Below, one piece after another: positions 1 through 6,967 of a stretch of DNA of 27,156 bases (position 1 is its first letter; each line of letters starts with the position of its first letter). Below the pieces are notes generated by a model that saw nothing but the letters and a program-made list of their open reading frames with translations, had not been told where the DNA came from and made no database searches. The stretch is from Bacteroidales bacterium UBA2287. Its GTDB lineage: Bacteria; Bacteroidota; Bacteroidia; Bacteroidales; Tenuifilaceae. The DNA lies in contig DDWL01000041.1 in NCBI GenBank assembly GCA_002345675.1, positions 294 to 27,449 on the forward strand, in the 5' to 3' direction. Position numbers and translations under genes: made by a program.

Positions 1-45
1 TTCTTTTATTTCTTTTATTTCTTTTTACTTTCTTTTTACTTTCTC
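1..45. repeat. Polypyrimidine tandem repeat
   Basis: The plus strand is almost pure T/C with spaced A. Two copies of a 9-bp unit (TCTTTTATT) are followed by two copies of an 11-bp unit (CTTTTTACTTT). It runs off the left edge, so the true copy number is unknown. Such tracts are prone to slippage. Confidence 0.75.
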
Positions 46-76
46 CTTGATGAGAAAGTAAATCAAAGAATCAAGG
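36..76. repeat. Two overlapping inverted repeats
   Basis: A perfect 10-bp inverted repeat (36-45 with 52-61, 6-nt loop) overlaps a perfect 7-bp inverted repeat (CCTTGAT at 45-51, ATCAAGG at 70-76). The loop of the first stem is an arm of the second, so both can form together only as a pseudoknot-like fold or else alternate. From memory, a similar motif built on CTTGA/TCAAG is scattered in intergenic DNA of many Bacteroidota; this was not checked. Confidence 0.6.
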
Positions 77-99
77 CAAACCGAAGCTACCACCCGCCC

Positions 100-265
100 T
101 GCCAAATCGTAAGCCCCATGGCAACGTATGCGAAATGGAACGCAGCGAGTGGAAACCCTTCCTTTGCATCCATGATTTTGCGAAGTTCAATCAACTTAAG
201 GCTCTCTGACAATGCGTTCCATCTCGAACGCAAGCGCCCTTGCACATGGGGCTAACGATTTGGCA
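100..265. repeat. 166-bp imperfect hairpin element
   Basis: The outer arms 100-120 and 245-265 are inverted repeats matching at 20 of 21 positions. Inner arms 135-144 and 213-222 match perfectly over 10 bp. Short GCAA and TGCG blocks between them also pair. Each side is therefore about 45-50 nt, around a loop of about 68 nt (145-212). No target-site duplication is evident. It could be a miniature mobile element, a REP-like repeat or a structured RNA. Confidence 0.6.
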
Positions 266-286
266 TTCACCCTCATGCTGCCGCAC

Positions 287-304
287 TCCCGATAGTTATC
301 GGGA
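287..304. repeat. Short perfect hairpin (TCCCGATA/TATCGGGA)
   Basis: An 8-bp perfect inverted repeat with a 2-nt spacer. From memory, palindromes of the CCCGATA...TATCGGG kind recur in Bacteroidota intergenic DNA, so this may be a dispersed repeat. No T-run follows it, so it is not a convincing terminator. Confidence 0.55.
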
Positions 305-474
305 TTGCCATTCCCCCGCGCGTCGCACATGGCAAACTTGTTGGTATTTTTAGTCCATTTCGCTTTGATGCTTTTGGTGTCCCATGCTTTTTCTATGCAT
401 TAGCAAATGGGCATTTTCAGAAGCCTTATATCCTAAACTTGACGGCTATGAATAGTTATCGGAATAATAATTCC

Positions 475-870
475 TTATTTTAGGTAAGGCACATAAAGCA
501 TATCGGTTCCCATAATATGGGTTAATAGCCAATCGGTTAATATTGATAGTAATTCTGTTGGACTTACTTCTATAACTCCACTTATTAAGTTGCTCTTAAT
601 ATCTAAAAGCTTTGCCTCAAAGGTTCTATGCTGCTCAATGTGCTCTTCGAGCAATGGGTAATTTACGTTTGCTAAAAACGATTCTTCCTTTTTAAAATGG
701 TACTGAGCATAATTCACCATTTCATCGAACAGTTCCATCGAAGCACTTTGAGCTTTTCCCTCTAAAAGCAGCTTATAAAAATCATTGAGAATTCCGAAAA
801 GTTTCCTGTGATCGTTATCAATTTCTTCAATTCCTGTCTCGTACTCAACTTTCCAATCAATAAAACTCAT
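475..870 (-). CDS. Bacteriohemerythrin
   Basis: A 131-residue single-domain hemerythrin, the usual size for a bacterial one. It is a four-helix bundle that binds O2 at a non-haem di-iron centre, in the cytoplasm since there is no signal peptide. All seven expected iron ligands are visible with the right spacing: His21, His58, Glu62 (HFKKE), His77 and His81 (HIEQH), His118 and Asp123 (HIMGTD). The N-terminal Trp6 and the IDNDH sequence are also typical. In an anaerobe or microaerophile this would sense, store or buffer O2, which fits the O2-sensitive hydrogenase encoded in the window; that link is inference. It lies downstream of the response-regulator gene on the same strand, but a strong hairpin terminator separates them, so it probably has its own promoter within 871-916. 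Family assignment is secure; physiological role is not. Confidence 0.93.
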   Translation of the reverse strand: MSFIDWKVEYETGIEEIDNDHRKLFGILNDFYKLLLEGKAQSASMELFDEMVNYAQYHFKKEESFLANVNYPLLEEHIEQHRTFEAKLLDIKSNLISGVIEVSPTELLSILTDWLLTHIMGTDMLYVPYLK

Positions 871-916
871 AGTTCAGCTATTTAGTACCTGCTAAGTTAT
901 TCGAATTAAAAAACAA

Positions 917-947
917 AACCCCCAATTTTACTAAAAAAATGGGGGTT
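917..947 (-). terminator. Rho-independent terminator of the response-regulator gene
   Basis: AACCCCCA at 917-924 pairs with TGGGGGTT at 940-947, and the stem can extend with A/T pairs into the loop. Read on the minus strand the hairpin is followed by TTTTGTTTTTT. It lies 20 bp past the response-regulator stop codon and before the hemerythrin start. Confidence 0.8.
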
Positions 948-966
948 AATAAATCATAAAGTAATT

Positions 967-1653
967 TTATTCAACGTACTTATATCCAACACCTTTTATA
1001 GTTTTAATATGGTCGTCGCCAATTTTTTCTCTAAGTTTTCGAATATGTACATCAATGGTTCTATCGCCTACAATTACGTTATCGCCCCAAACCAACGAGA
1101 AAATTTCGTCGCGGGTAAAAACTTTGTTAGGTCGACTAAACAGAAGAGCCAGTAACTCAAACTCCTTTTTGGGCAAATTCAACTCATCGCCATCCTTAAT
1201 TACTAAAAACCGATCTTTATCAATGTGAATACCCTCACTAATTGGCAAATTGGTTTTAGTAACGGGTAACGATTCAACGCGTTTAAGCAAGGCCTTAATT
1301 CGGCTTACCAGCACTTTTGGCTTAACAGGTTTCGAAATGTAATCGTCGCCACCAGCATCGAAGCCTGCAATTTGCGAGTAATCCTCTCCTCTGGCGGTTA
1401 AAAAGGCAATAACTACATTTTTTAATCTGTCGTTTCGTCGTATCTCCTCGCAAACCTCAATGCCATCCATTTCGGGCATCATAACATCGAGTATAATAAG
1501 ATGCGGCTTAACCTCATCGGCAAGCTTTAAACCCTCTTTTCCGTTGCTTGCAGTAAAAACCTGAAACCCCTCCTTGCGCAAATTGTAGCCAACAAACTCT
1601 AATATATCGGGTTCGTCGTCGACTATCAGTAATCTGTACGAATTATTATCCAT
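967..1653 (-). CDS. OmpR/PhoB-family response regulator
   Basis: A 228-residue two-domain transcription regulator. The receiver domain spans about residues 7-122, with acidic pocket Asp12/Asp13, phospho-acceptor Asp56 (LDVMMPEMDG), Thr86 and Lys108 (SKPV). The winged-helix DNA-binding domain covers about 140-227 and ends in the typical RTIDVHIRKLREKI and IKGVGYKYV sequences. Length and layout match PhoB/OmpR proteins. No histidine kinase gene flanks it: downstream is a terminator, upstream a divergent small secreted-protein gene. The partner kinase must lie elsewhere. The next two genes on the plus strand have promoter regions with 11-bp-spaced TTAAC-like direct repeats, the spacing used by PhoB-type regulators, so it may control them; this is inference. 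Its own upstream region has a similar pair (TTAAG at 1742-1746, CTAAG at 1753-1757). Naming it PhoB would go beyond the evidence. Confidence 0.93.
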   Translation of the reverse strand: MDNNSYRLLIVDDEPDILEFVGYNLRKEGFQVFTASNGKEGLKLADEVKPHLIILDVMMPEMDGIEVCEEIRRNDRLKNVVIAFLTARGEDYSQIAGFDAGGDDYISKPVKPKVLVSRIKALLKRVESLPVTKTNLPISEGIHIDKDRFLVIKDGDELNLPKKEFELLALLFSRPNKVFTRDEIFSLVWGDNVIVGDRTIDVHIRKLREKIGDDHIKTIKGVGYKYVE

Positions 1654-1956
1654 TGATATTTAGTTACTTTAAAATAATTTATGATTCATTACTTCTAATC
1701 CTAATTGAACGTAATGGTATTAAATTAAACAGTAACGCTTGTTAAGTAAAAGCTAAGATAAAGTGTTTTTTGCGCTAAAGCATTTAACCCAAACATAATT
1801 TCACTTTAATATCAGCATAAAATGAATTACGTTACTTTGATTGCTAATTCACTAAACTAATCGTGTTAACCTAAACTTAACATACAAATCATTTTAAAGA
1901 AATAATGGTGTAATGTTAGCGAGTTAGTTTTGTTGCAGAATTAAAACAATAAACCG
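1654..1956. promoter_or_regulatory. Divergent control region with 11-bp-spaced TTAAC repeats
   Basis: This 303-bp gene-free stretch separates the response regulator (minus) from a small secreted-protein gene (plus). TTAAC at 1866-1870 is repeated 11 bp later at 1877-1881. On the other side TTAAG (1742-1746) and CTAAG (1753-1757) are also 11 bp apart. A perfect Bacteroidota -7 element, TAGTTTTG, lies at 1925-1932, about 25 bp before the ATG at 1957; no clear -33 TTG was found. The 1866-1881 pair sits about 45 bp upstream of that -7 box, farther than ideal for direct activation. Confidence 0.45.
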
Positions 1957-2313
1957 ATGAAAACAATTAGCAAAATTTTAATAGCATTACTTGTAGCAAT
2001 ATCAATTAATGCACAAGCCGATAATGGCAACGAAGTTAAGGGCGATGCTAATAGCATAGCACCTGCATTAACTGTAAATGTAACCGGACAGGTAGTTGAC
2101 ATGGTAACTGGAGAAGCGCTTGTTGGAGTTGCGCTTAAGGTTAATAACGAAACAATTTACACCGATTTCGATGGAAATTTCCAGACCACTATTTCAAATC
2201 AAAAGACCTTATTGCTTGTAGCAAACCTAATTTCGTACAATACGCAAGAGTTAGTAATTGAACCCAATAGTTCAAAAAGCATTAAGGTTGAACTTAATCC
2301 CTTGAAGAAGTAA
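1957..2313 (+). CDS. Small secreted carboxypeptidase-regulatory-like domain protein
   Basis: A 118-residue exported protein. Residues 1-21 form a Sec signal peptide (MKTISK, hydrophobic core, cut near AQA). Residues about 40-115 form one carboxypeptidase-regulatory-like beta-sandwich: VTGQVVDMVTGEALVGV, then TDFDGNFQ, then ISYNTQELVIEP and IKVEL. This is the domain found at the N-terminus of many Bacteroidota TonB receptors. It closely resembles the N-terminal domain of the receptor encoded next door, sharing the TDFDGNF core, an ISY motif and the IKVEL ending. Nothing follows the domain, so it has no plug, barrel or enzyme. It would act in the periplasm or at the cell surface. A good terminator follows the gene and the receptor has its own promoter, so the two are neighbours and not a tight operon. 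The exact role is unknown. Confidence 0.85.
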   Translation: MKTISKILIALLVAISINAQADNGNEVKGDANSIAPALTVNVTGQVVDMVTGEALVGVALKVNNETIYTDFDGNFQTTISNQKTLLLVANLISYNTQELVIEPNSSKSIKVELNPLKK

Positions 2314-2340
2314 GCAAAAAATTTTCATATAAAATTTTAG

Positions 2341-2370
2341 AGCCAGATGCATTTCATCTGGCTTTCTTCA
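2341..2370 (+). terminator. Rho-independent terminator after the small secreted-protein gene
   Basis: A perfect 9-bp stem, AGCCAGATG (2341-2349) with CATCTGGCT (2355-2363), and a 5-nt loop, followed by TTCTTCATTT. It lies 27 bp past the stop codon. Confidence 0.8.
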
Positions 2371-2440
2371 TTTCTGACAATCAAGTATAATTCAATGTTA
2401 ACCCAAAGCTATGCAATTAGTGCTTTTGGGTCATTACTAT

Positions 2441-2496
2441 TTAACACAAGGTTAATTTTCCATTAAAGTACTTGCAGAATGGCTGTTGTTTCTTTG
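2441..2496 (+). promoter_or_regulatory. Pho-box-like triple repeat and promoter of the TonB receptor
   Basis: Three TTAA-centred units are spaced exactly 11 bp apart: TTAAC (2441-2445), TTAAT (2452-2456) and TTAAA (2463-2467). An 11-bp direct-repeat period is the geometry recognised by PhoB/OmpR-family dimers. The last unit ends 21 bp before a near-match to the Bacteroidota -7 box (TTTCTTTG at 2489-2496 against TAnnTTTG), where a -33 element would otherwise sit. That suits an activator-dependent promoter. The DNA is AT-rich, so chance agreement is possible. Confidence 0.45.
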
Positions 2497-2559
2497 TACT
2501 CGATTTAAAGGAACAACACTTCGAAATTCAATCTTTCAAATAAATTGAAATAACTACAT

Positions 2560-5385
2560 ATGCATCTAAAACCGTTAAAAAAACTGCTTATTTACACTGT
2601 TTGTTTGGCTATTTCAATACTTTTATTTACTCCTGTTTTCTCTCAAAAAGGAACTATACAAGGAGTTGTAATTGATAAGCTTCGATCCGAAACACTTGTT
2701 GGTGCTGCAGTTTACATTCCAGGCACAAGCACAGGAACCACAACCGATTTCGATGGAAACTTTGCTCTCGCAAATTTAACGCCTGGCGTATATAATATAC
2801 AGGTATCGTTTATATCGTACACTTCAATAATTATCGAAAACATTAAAGTTGAGGCAAATAAGGCGTCAACTATTAAAGTTGAATTGGAAGAAGTTTCCAC
2901 GGCCCTCGAGGGAGTTGTTGTTTCGGCGGTTCGAAAAACGAACACCGACATGGCGCTTGTAAGCACAATTAAAGCGAGCCCAATAGTGGCAAGCGGAATT
3001 TCGGCTCAGCAAATTACCCGTTCGCATGATCGAGACGCATCGGAAGTGGTGCGAAGAATTCCTGGAATTTCGATTATTGGCGACAAGTTTATTGTAATTC
3101 GTGGATTAAACCAACGGTACAACAATGTATGGGTAAACAACGCTTCTACCCCATCGACCGAAGCCGATCAAAAAGCCTTTTCGTTCGACCAAATTCCCAG
3201 CTACATGATTGACAATGTGATTATAGCTAAAAGTCCTTCGCCCGATTTACCTGCCGACTTTGCTGGAGGCTTTGTTTCAATTTTCACTAAAAACATGCCC
3301 GAAAAGGACTTTTTAAAAGTGTCCTACGGCACCTCATTTAACGATGGAACAACGCTCCAAAATTTCAACTTAACCCCAGGCGGAAAGTTCGAGTGGTTGG
3401 GAATTGAGGATGGTACACGGGGTTTACCCAATAACTTTCCAAAAACATTAAAAGGGCTTAGTAACGACAAACTTGCCGAGCATGGCCAGAACTTAAATAA
3501 CTACTGGGACGCAGAGCCATTAACAGCAATTCCTAATCAAAGTATTTCAATAAACTATGGCAAAAAGTTTCAAAAGGGAAACCGCAGCATTGGAACAATT
3601 ACAGCACTAAACTACAGCCTTACGCACAATTCCGACGATGTTATAAACAATGGGTACCAATCGGCTCGCACCGATGGCATTAACCCCGACTACAACTATA
3701 ACTATTTAGACAACATTTACTCCCGAACAGCCAAAGTTGGGTTGCTACATAACTGGGCTTACTTCCCTGGCAAAAATAAAAAAATCGAATTTCGAAATAT
3801 GCTCAACCTAATTGGTAAAAACCAATCGACCATTCGTAATGGGCTTTATGGTTACGAGGGAAGAACTATTCGATACTTCGAAAATGCATTTATGAACCGT
3901 TTAACCTACTCGGGACAGCTAAATGCTGAGTACAAATTTGGTGAAAACAAAAATAAAATCGACTGGAACGCTGGGGTTTCGTATGCAAACCGTAACGAAC
4001 CCGATTTAAAACGAATTCGAACAACCCTTAACGAAGACCAAGGCTCGCAGTACGACAATTTATACTTTGCATCGATTGGCATTAGCCCCTCGGCATCCGA
4101 TGCCGGAAGGCTTTTTATGCGCCTCGACGAAATTATATCGTCGGCAGGGGTTAATTACGAAACTAACTTTTCCATTTTTAGCATTAGTGCAATGTTTAAA
4201 GCTGGGGCATTCGCTGAGTATAAGCAGCGCGACTTCGATGCACGACTTTTAGGATTTGCCAAAAACAGCCCAAATCCCCAATCGGTTTGGATTACGCCTT
4301 TAAACGCCCTTTTCTCCGATGAAAATATAAACACCACTCCCGAAGGATTTACGTTGAGGGAAACAACTTCGAAATCCGATTCGTACTTTGCATCGAACCT
4401 AAACATTGCTGGCTATTCTCTTTTAAAATTGGTACTTAGTCAACGAGTAACAATGTATGGTGGCATTAGAGTTGAACAGAATAATCAGCATCTCGAAAGT
4501 TACGACAGGTACAACCAGCCTGTTGAAGTTAAAAAAGATATTTTAGGAATTTTTCCATCGGTAAACATGTCGTTTAGCTTAAACGAAAAAAATGTAATTC
4601 GAGCAGCATATGGCGTAACAACCAATCGACCCGAATTTAGGGAAATTGCCCCTTTCTACTTTTATAACTTTCAGCAGGAAGCCGATTTTGTTGGAAACGT
4701 AAACCTTACCGATTCTAAAATTCAAAACTTAGATTTACGTTACGAATTCTACCCCAATGCTGGTGAAACATTCTCGCTAGGAGTATTTTATAAGGATTTT
4801 AAGAACCCCATCGAAGTTAAGTACGTATCGGCCGGAAATCGCAATAACTACTCGTACGGAAATGCGACTAGCGCAACGAGTTTGGGTGCCGAAATGGAGC
4901 TGCGAATTTCGCTCGAAAGCATTCCTCTTCTTCATAACTTTTCAGTTGTTTCGAATGCTGCCTACATTTTTAGCGAAGTTCAATTTAACGATGATTTTAT
5001 TGAACGCGATAGAGCCATGCAAGGTCAATCGCCTTACTTAGTAAACTTTGGGCTCTTTTACAGCAGCGAAAAATCGAAAGTAAATGCTTCAGTACTTTAC
5101 AATATAATAGGTGGTCGAATTACATTTACTGGCGAAGCAAAACAATCAATTTTAGACGACATACCTGATATTTATGAAAAACATCACCATCTTGTCGACT
5201 TTACAATATCAAAAGAGTTTGGAAAATACTACGAAGTTAAGGTTGGGGTAAAGGATATTCTAAATCAAAACATTGTTTTTTACTCTCCTTACGCTTCGGT
5301 AACTGGTGGTGAAAAACTCGAAAAAGTTAATCAGCAGTGGTCGCCAGGACGAACTTACTCATTATCGTTATCCCTTAACTTTTAA
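2560..5385 (+). CDS. TonB-dependent outer-membrane receptor
   Basis: A 941-residue outer-membrane transporter that would import a ligand using TonB/ExbBD energy. Residues 1-28 are a signal peptide (cut after VFS). Residues about 31-115 are a carboxypeptidase-regulatory-like domain (TIQGVVIDK, TTDFDGNFAL). A plug domain covers about 140-245 (ASEVVRRIPGISIIGDKFIV, then FAGGFVSIFTK). The rest is a 22-strand-type beta-barrel ending in the aromatic terminus LSLSLNF. It is not a SusC-type receptor: there is no SusD-like partner and the barrel is of the general outer-membrane beta-barrel kind. The substrate cannot be read from sequence. The upstream 11-bp direct repeats and nearby PhoB-family regulator suggest a role in acquiring a scarce nutrient such as phosphate compounds, but this is inference. 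No obvious terminator follows; the next gene is convergent. Confidence 0.93.
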   Translation: MHLKPLKKLLIYTVCLAISILLFTPVFSQKGTIQGVVIDKLRSETLVGAAVYIPGTSTGTTTDFDGNFALANLTPGVYNIQVSFISYTSIIIENIKVEANKASTIKVELEEVSTALEGVVVSAVRKTNTDMALVSTIKASPIVASGISAQQITRSHDRDASEVVRRIPGISIIGDKFIVIRGLNQRYNNVWVNNASTPSTEADQKAFSFDQIPSYMIDNVIIAKSPSPDLPADFAGGFVSIFTKNMPEKDFLKVSYGTSFNDGTTLQNFNLTPGGKFEWLGIEDGTRGLPNNFPKTLKGLSNDKLAEHGQNLNNYWDAEPLTAIPNQSISINYGKKFQKGNRSIGTITALNYSLTHNSDDVINNGYQSARTDGINPDYNYNYLDNIYSRTAKVGLLHNWAYFPGKNKKIEFRNMLNLIGKNQSTIRNGLYGYEGRTIRYFENAFMNRLTYSGQLNAEYKFGENKNKIDWNAGVSYANRNEPDLKRIRTTLNEDQGSQYDNLYFASIGISPSASDAGRLFMRLDEIISSAGVNYETNFSIFSISAMFKAGAFAEYKQRDFDARLLGFAKNSPNPQSVWITPLNALFSDENINTTPEGFTLRETTSKSDSYFASNLNIAGYSLLKLVLSQRVTMYGGIRVEQNNQHLESYDRYNQPVEVKKDILGIFPSVNMSFSLNEKNVIRAAYGVTTNRPEFREIAPFYFYNFQQEADFVGNVNLTDSKIQNLDLRYEFYPNAGETFSLGVFYKDFKNPIEVKYVSAGNRNNYSYGNATSATSLGAEMELRISLESIPLLHNFSVVSNAAYIFSEVQFNDDFIERDRAMQGQSPYLVNFGLFYSSEKSKVNASVLYNIIGGRITFTGEAKQSILDDIPDIYEKHHHLVDFTISKEFGKYYEVKVGVKDILNQNIVFYSPYASVTGGEKLEKVNQQWSPGRTYSLSLSLNF

Positions 5386-5540
5386 AAACAGAATAGTGTG
5401 TGTAAATAATTAGAGTTCTAAAGCTCATAACCTATTACAGTTTGCAACGCTTTTCCAAATCACAGCTAACACTTATTTTATGGCATTACTAATCATGTTA
5501 TTACATTATTTTACAATGAATTATATTTATAATTTTGCAA

Positions 5541-6182
5541 CTACAAACTAAATTCAACCAACCTCCCATTTACTTTTACACTTTTAAAGCCAAACTCGGT
5601 AACTATAAAATCGAGGGCTTTACTATGATAGAAGAAAACATGGGTTTCGTCGTTTTTGTAGTGCCAATTTTGAAAATCGACTTCCTCAGGAAAAATATCG
5701 GTTAGGCAAAATAGTGTTCCATTTGGTTTTAAAAGGCTGCGGAGTTTTGCAAATTCGTTGTAGGGATTATAAAAATGCTCGGCAACTTCGCTGCAAACAA
5801 TAAAATTGTATTGCGTAAGCAAAGCAGTGGGATTATTATGAAAATAAGGATCGAACAGGGTTAAATTATAACCTTTTTGCTTTAGCATATAAGCAACCAC
5901 CGGGCCTGGTCCAGCACCGTAGTCGAGACCAGTAAGTTCTTGTGAATATTTTTCAATAACAGCTTCGACAATGGGGCTAACAAAGTTTTGGTACCTTAAA
6001 TCCAAAATATTATTGTTATGCTTTCGGTAACGAATTTCCTCGTCATTAAAAGAAAGGCGCTGAGCAGGATCGAGAAATACCGATAAGCAACTGGTGCATC
6101 GATGGTAACTCCTACCCCTTGCAGTTGCGTAAAAATTCGAAGTGGACGAGCAAAGTGGGCAGTCCATTAAGGGATTTAACAT
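5541..6182 (-). CDS. Zinc-ribbon class I SAM-dependent methyltransferase
   Basis: A 213-residue soluble protein. The N-terminus has two CxxC pairs, Cys8/Cys11 and Cys29/Cys32, typical of a small zinc ribbon. A class I methyltransferase fold follows: motif I GLDYGAGPGP (85-94), acidic residue Asp111 after strand beta-2, and the post-motif SEVAEHFYNP (131-140). This layout matches uncharacterised methyltransferases whose substrates are unknown; the Cys pairs may bind a metal or the substrate. It is the third gene after crcB and DUF190, and its ATG overlaps the DUF190 stop codon by one base (TAATG), so it is translationally coupled. Internal Met6, just before CPLC, is a possible alternative start, but the overlap favours the longer form. 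Its association with fluoride resistance may be incidental. Confidence 0.85.
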   Translation of the reverse strand: MLNPLMDCPLCSSTSNFYATARGRSYHRCTSCLSVFLDPAQRLSFNDEEIRYRKHNNNILDLRYQNFVSPIVEAVIEKYSQELTGLDYGAGPGPVVAYMLKQKGYNLTLFDPYFHNNPTALLTQYNFIVCSEVAEHFYNPYNEFAKLRSLLKPNGTLFCLTDIFPEEVDFQNWHYKNDETHVFFYHSKALDFIVTEFGFKSVKVNGRLVEFSL

Positions 6183-6541
6183 TAAATAATCTTTTTATCT
6201 CCTGATTTGTAGAGCATTACATTAACTTTTTCGGTTGTAACCAAACATCCATAGTGCATACTTTCGAGAAAAGGTCTAATAACTTCGTAAAAGGCAAGCA
6301 CTTTCGAATCTTCGTCGATAATTTCAACAACCACAGGAATTTTTTCGGAAGTTTCCCAAAATTTATACGAATGAACAATCGAACTCGCTCCAAACCCCAT
6401 TATGCACTTACTAATAGTTGCTCCGGCCAGCCCATGCTCCTTGGCTTGTAAAACTATTGATTCGCTTAGGCTTGCATGCTTAAACTTATCGGTAGAACTA
6501 ATAAAAATTCTTAGCAAAGTTGCCTCCCCTTTTGTGTTCAT
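6182..6541 (-). CDS. DUF190 family protein
   Basis: A 119-residue cytoplasmic protein of the DUF190 family, which has a ferredoxin-like, PII-like fold. The diagnostic stretch is GLAGATISKCIMGFGASS (37-54), followed by PVVVEIIDED and a C-terminal region near VTTEKVNVM, the normal length and order for this family. DUF190 genes often sit beside crcB fluoride-channel genes. Here crcB is immediately upstream with one base between its stop codon and this ATG, and the methyltransferase gene overlaps its stop codon. The biochemical function of the family is not established; regulation of, or assistance to, the fluoride channel is the usual guess. Confidence 0.9.
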   Translation of the reverse strand: MNTKGEATLLRIFISSTDKFKHASLSESIVLQAKEHGLAGATISKCIMGFGASSIVHSYKFWETSEKIPVVVEIIDEDSKVLAFYEVIRPFLESMHYGCLVTTEKVNVMLYKSGDKKII

Positions 6542-6542
6542 A

Positions 6543-6920
6543 CTAAATCATTTTAATTATTAATCGTCCAACATAAACTGCCATAAGACCTAGAAAGAAA
6601 CTTAGTGAAGTATAAAGGGCAAAGCGTAAAATTTCTTTATGCTGAAGCAGCATGAAAGCATCGTTTGTTAACGATGAAAAAGTTGTGAATCCACCACAAA
6701 TACCTACAGTTAGGAATAATCGAGTTTCGGGGGTTAGAATATTTTCTTTTTCGGCTAACCCGTAAATAACCCCAACCAATAAGCTTCCAATTATATTTAC
6801 GCTAAATGTTCCCCATGGAAAAACCGAATATGCATGTAGCTGAAAGTAACGGGTAACAAGAAACCGAAGCACAGTTCCAATAAAACCTCCAGTTCCAACA
6901 ATAAGGATTGACTTAAGCAT
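6543..6920 (-). CDS. crcB: Fluoride ion channel CrcB (Fluc)
   Basis: A 125-residue membrane protein, the standard size of a Fluc monomer, which forms an antiparallel dual-topology dimer that exports fluoride. Four transmembrane segments are visible at about 4-24, 34-54, 66-88 and 98-121. Signature sequences are GGFIGTVLRF (11-20), GTFSVNIIGS (37-46, with pore Asn42) and GGFTTFSS (76-83, with the phenylalanines of the fluoride path). A single crcB copy implies a homodimeric channel. It heads a three-gene cluster with DUF190 and a methyltransferase. The 46-bp gap upstream is mostly filled by the terminator of the preceding gene, so there is no room for a fluoride riboswitch and no clear promoter. 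Expression may depend on readthrough or on a promoter inside the end of the upstream gene. Confidence 0.95.
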   Translation of the reverse strand: MLKSILIVGTGGFIGTVLRFLVTRYFQLHAYSVFPWGTFSVNIIGSLLVGVIYGLAEKENILTPETRLFLTVGICGGFTTFSSLTNDAFMLLQHKEILRFALYTSLSFFLGLMAVYVGRLIIKMI

Positions 6921-6934
6921 ACTTTGTAAGTTAT

Positions 6935-6967
6935 CAAAAAAAGATTGGGGTTGTTTTTAACCAATCT
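6935..6967 (-). terminator. Rho-independent terminator of the Asp-box protein gene
   Basis: CCAATCT (6961-6967) pairs with AGATTGG (6942-6948). Read on the minus strand the stem is AGATTGG...CCAATCT followed by six or seven T. The stem starts within the stop codon of the upstream gene and ends about 15 bp before the crcB start. Confidence 0.85.

Larger units (their letters stand above)
1..474. other. Gene-free left edge, rich in repeats
   Basis: No convincing coding region is seen in any frame. The stretch starts with a polypyrimidine tandem repeat, then has overlapping inverted repeats, a long imperfect hairpin and a short perfect hairpin (listed separately). Base composition is clearly more GC-rich between about 80 and 330 than in neighbouring spacers. 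An 11-mer, ATAGTTATCGG, occurs at both 292-302 and 452-462. A weak GGAAT/ATTCC hairpin at 461-474 lies just past the hemerythrin stop codon but has no T-run, so it is a poor terminator candidate. The stretch looks like an accumulation of interspersed intergenic repeats, not a decayed gene. Confidence 0.6.

Noticed and set aside
6921..6966. Fluoride riboswitch upstream of crcB
   Set aside because: The gap is too short and is taken up by the terminator of the preceding gene.
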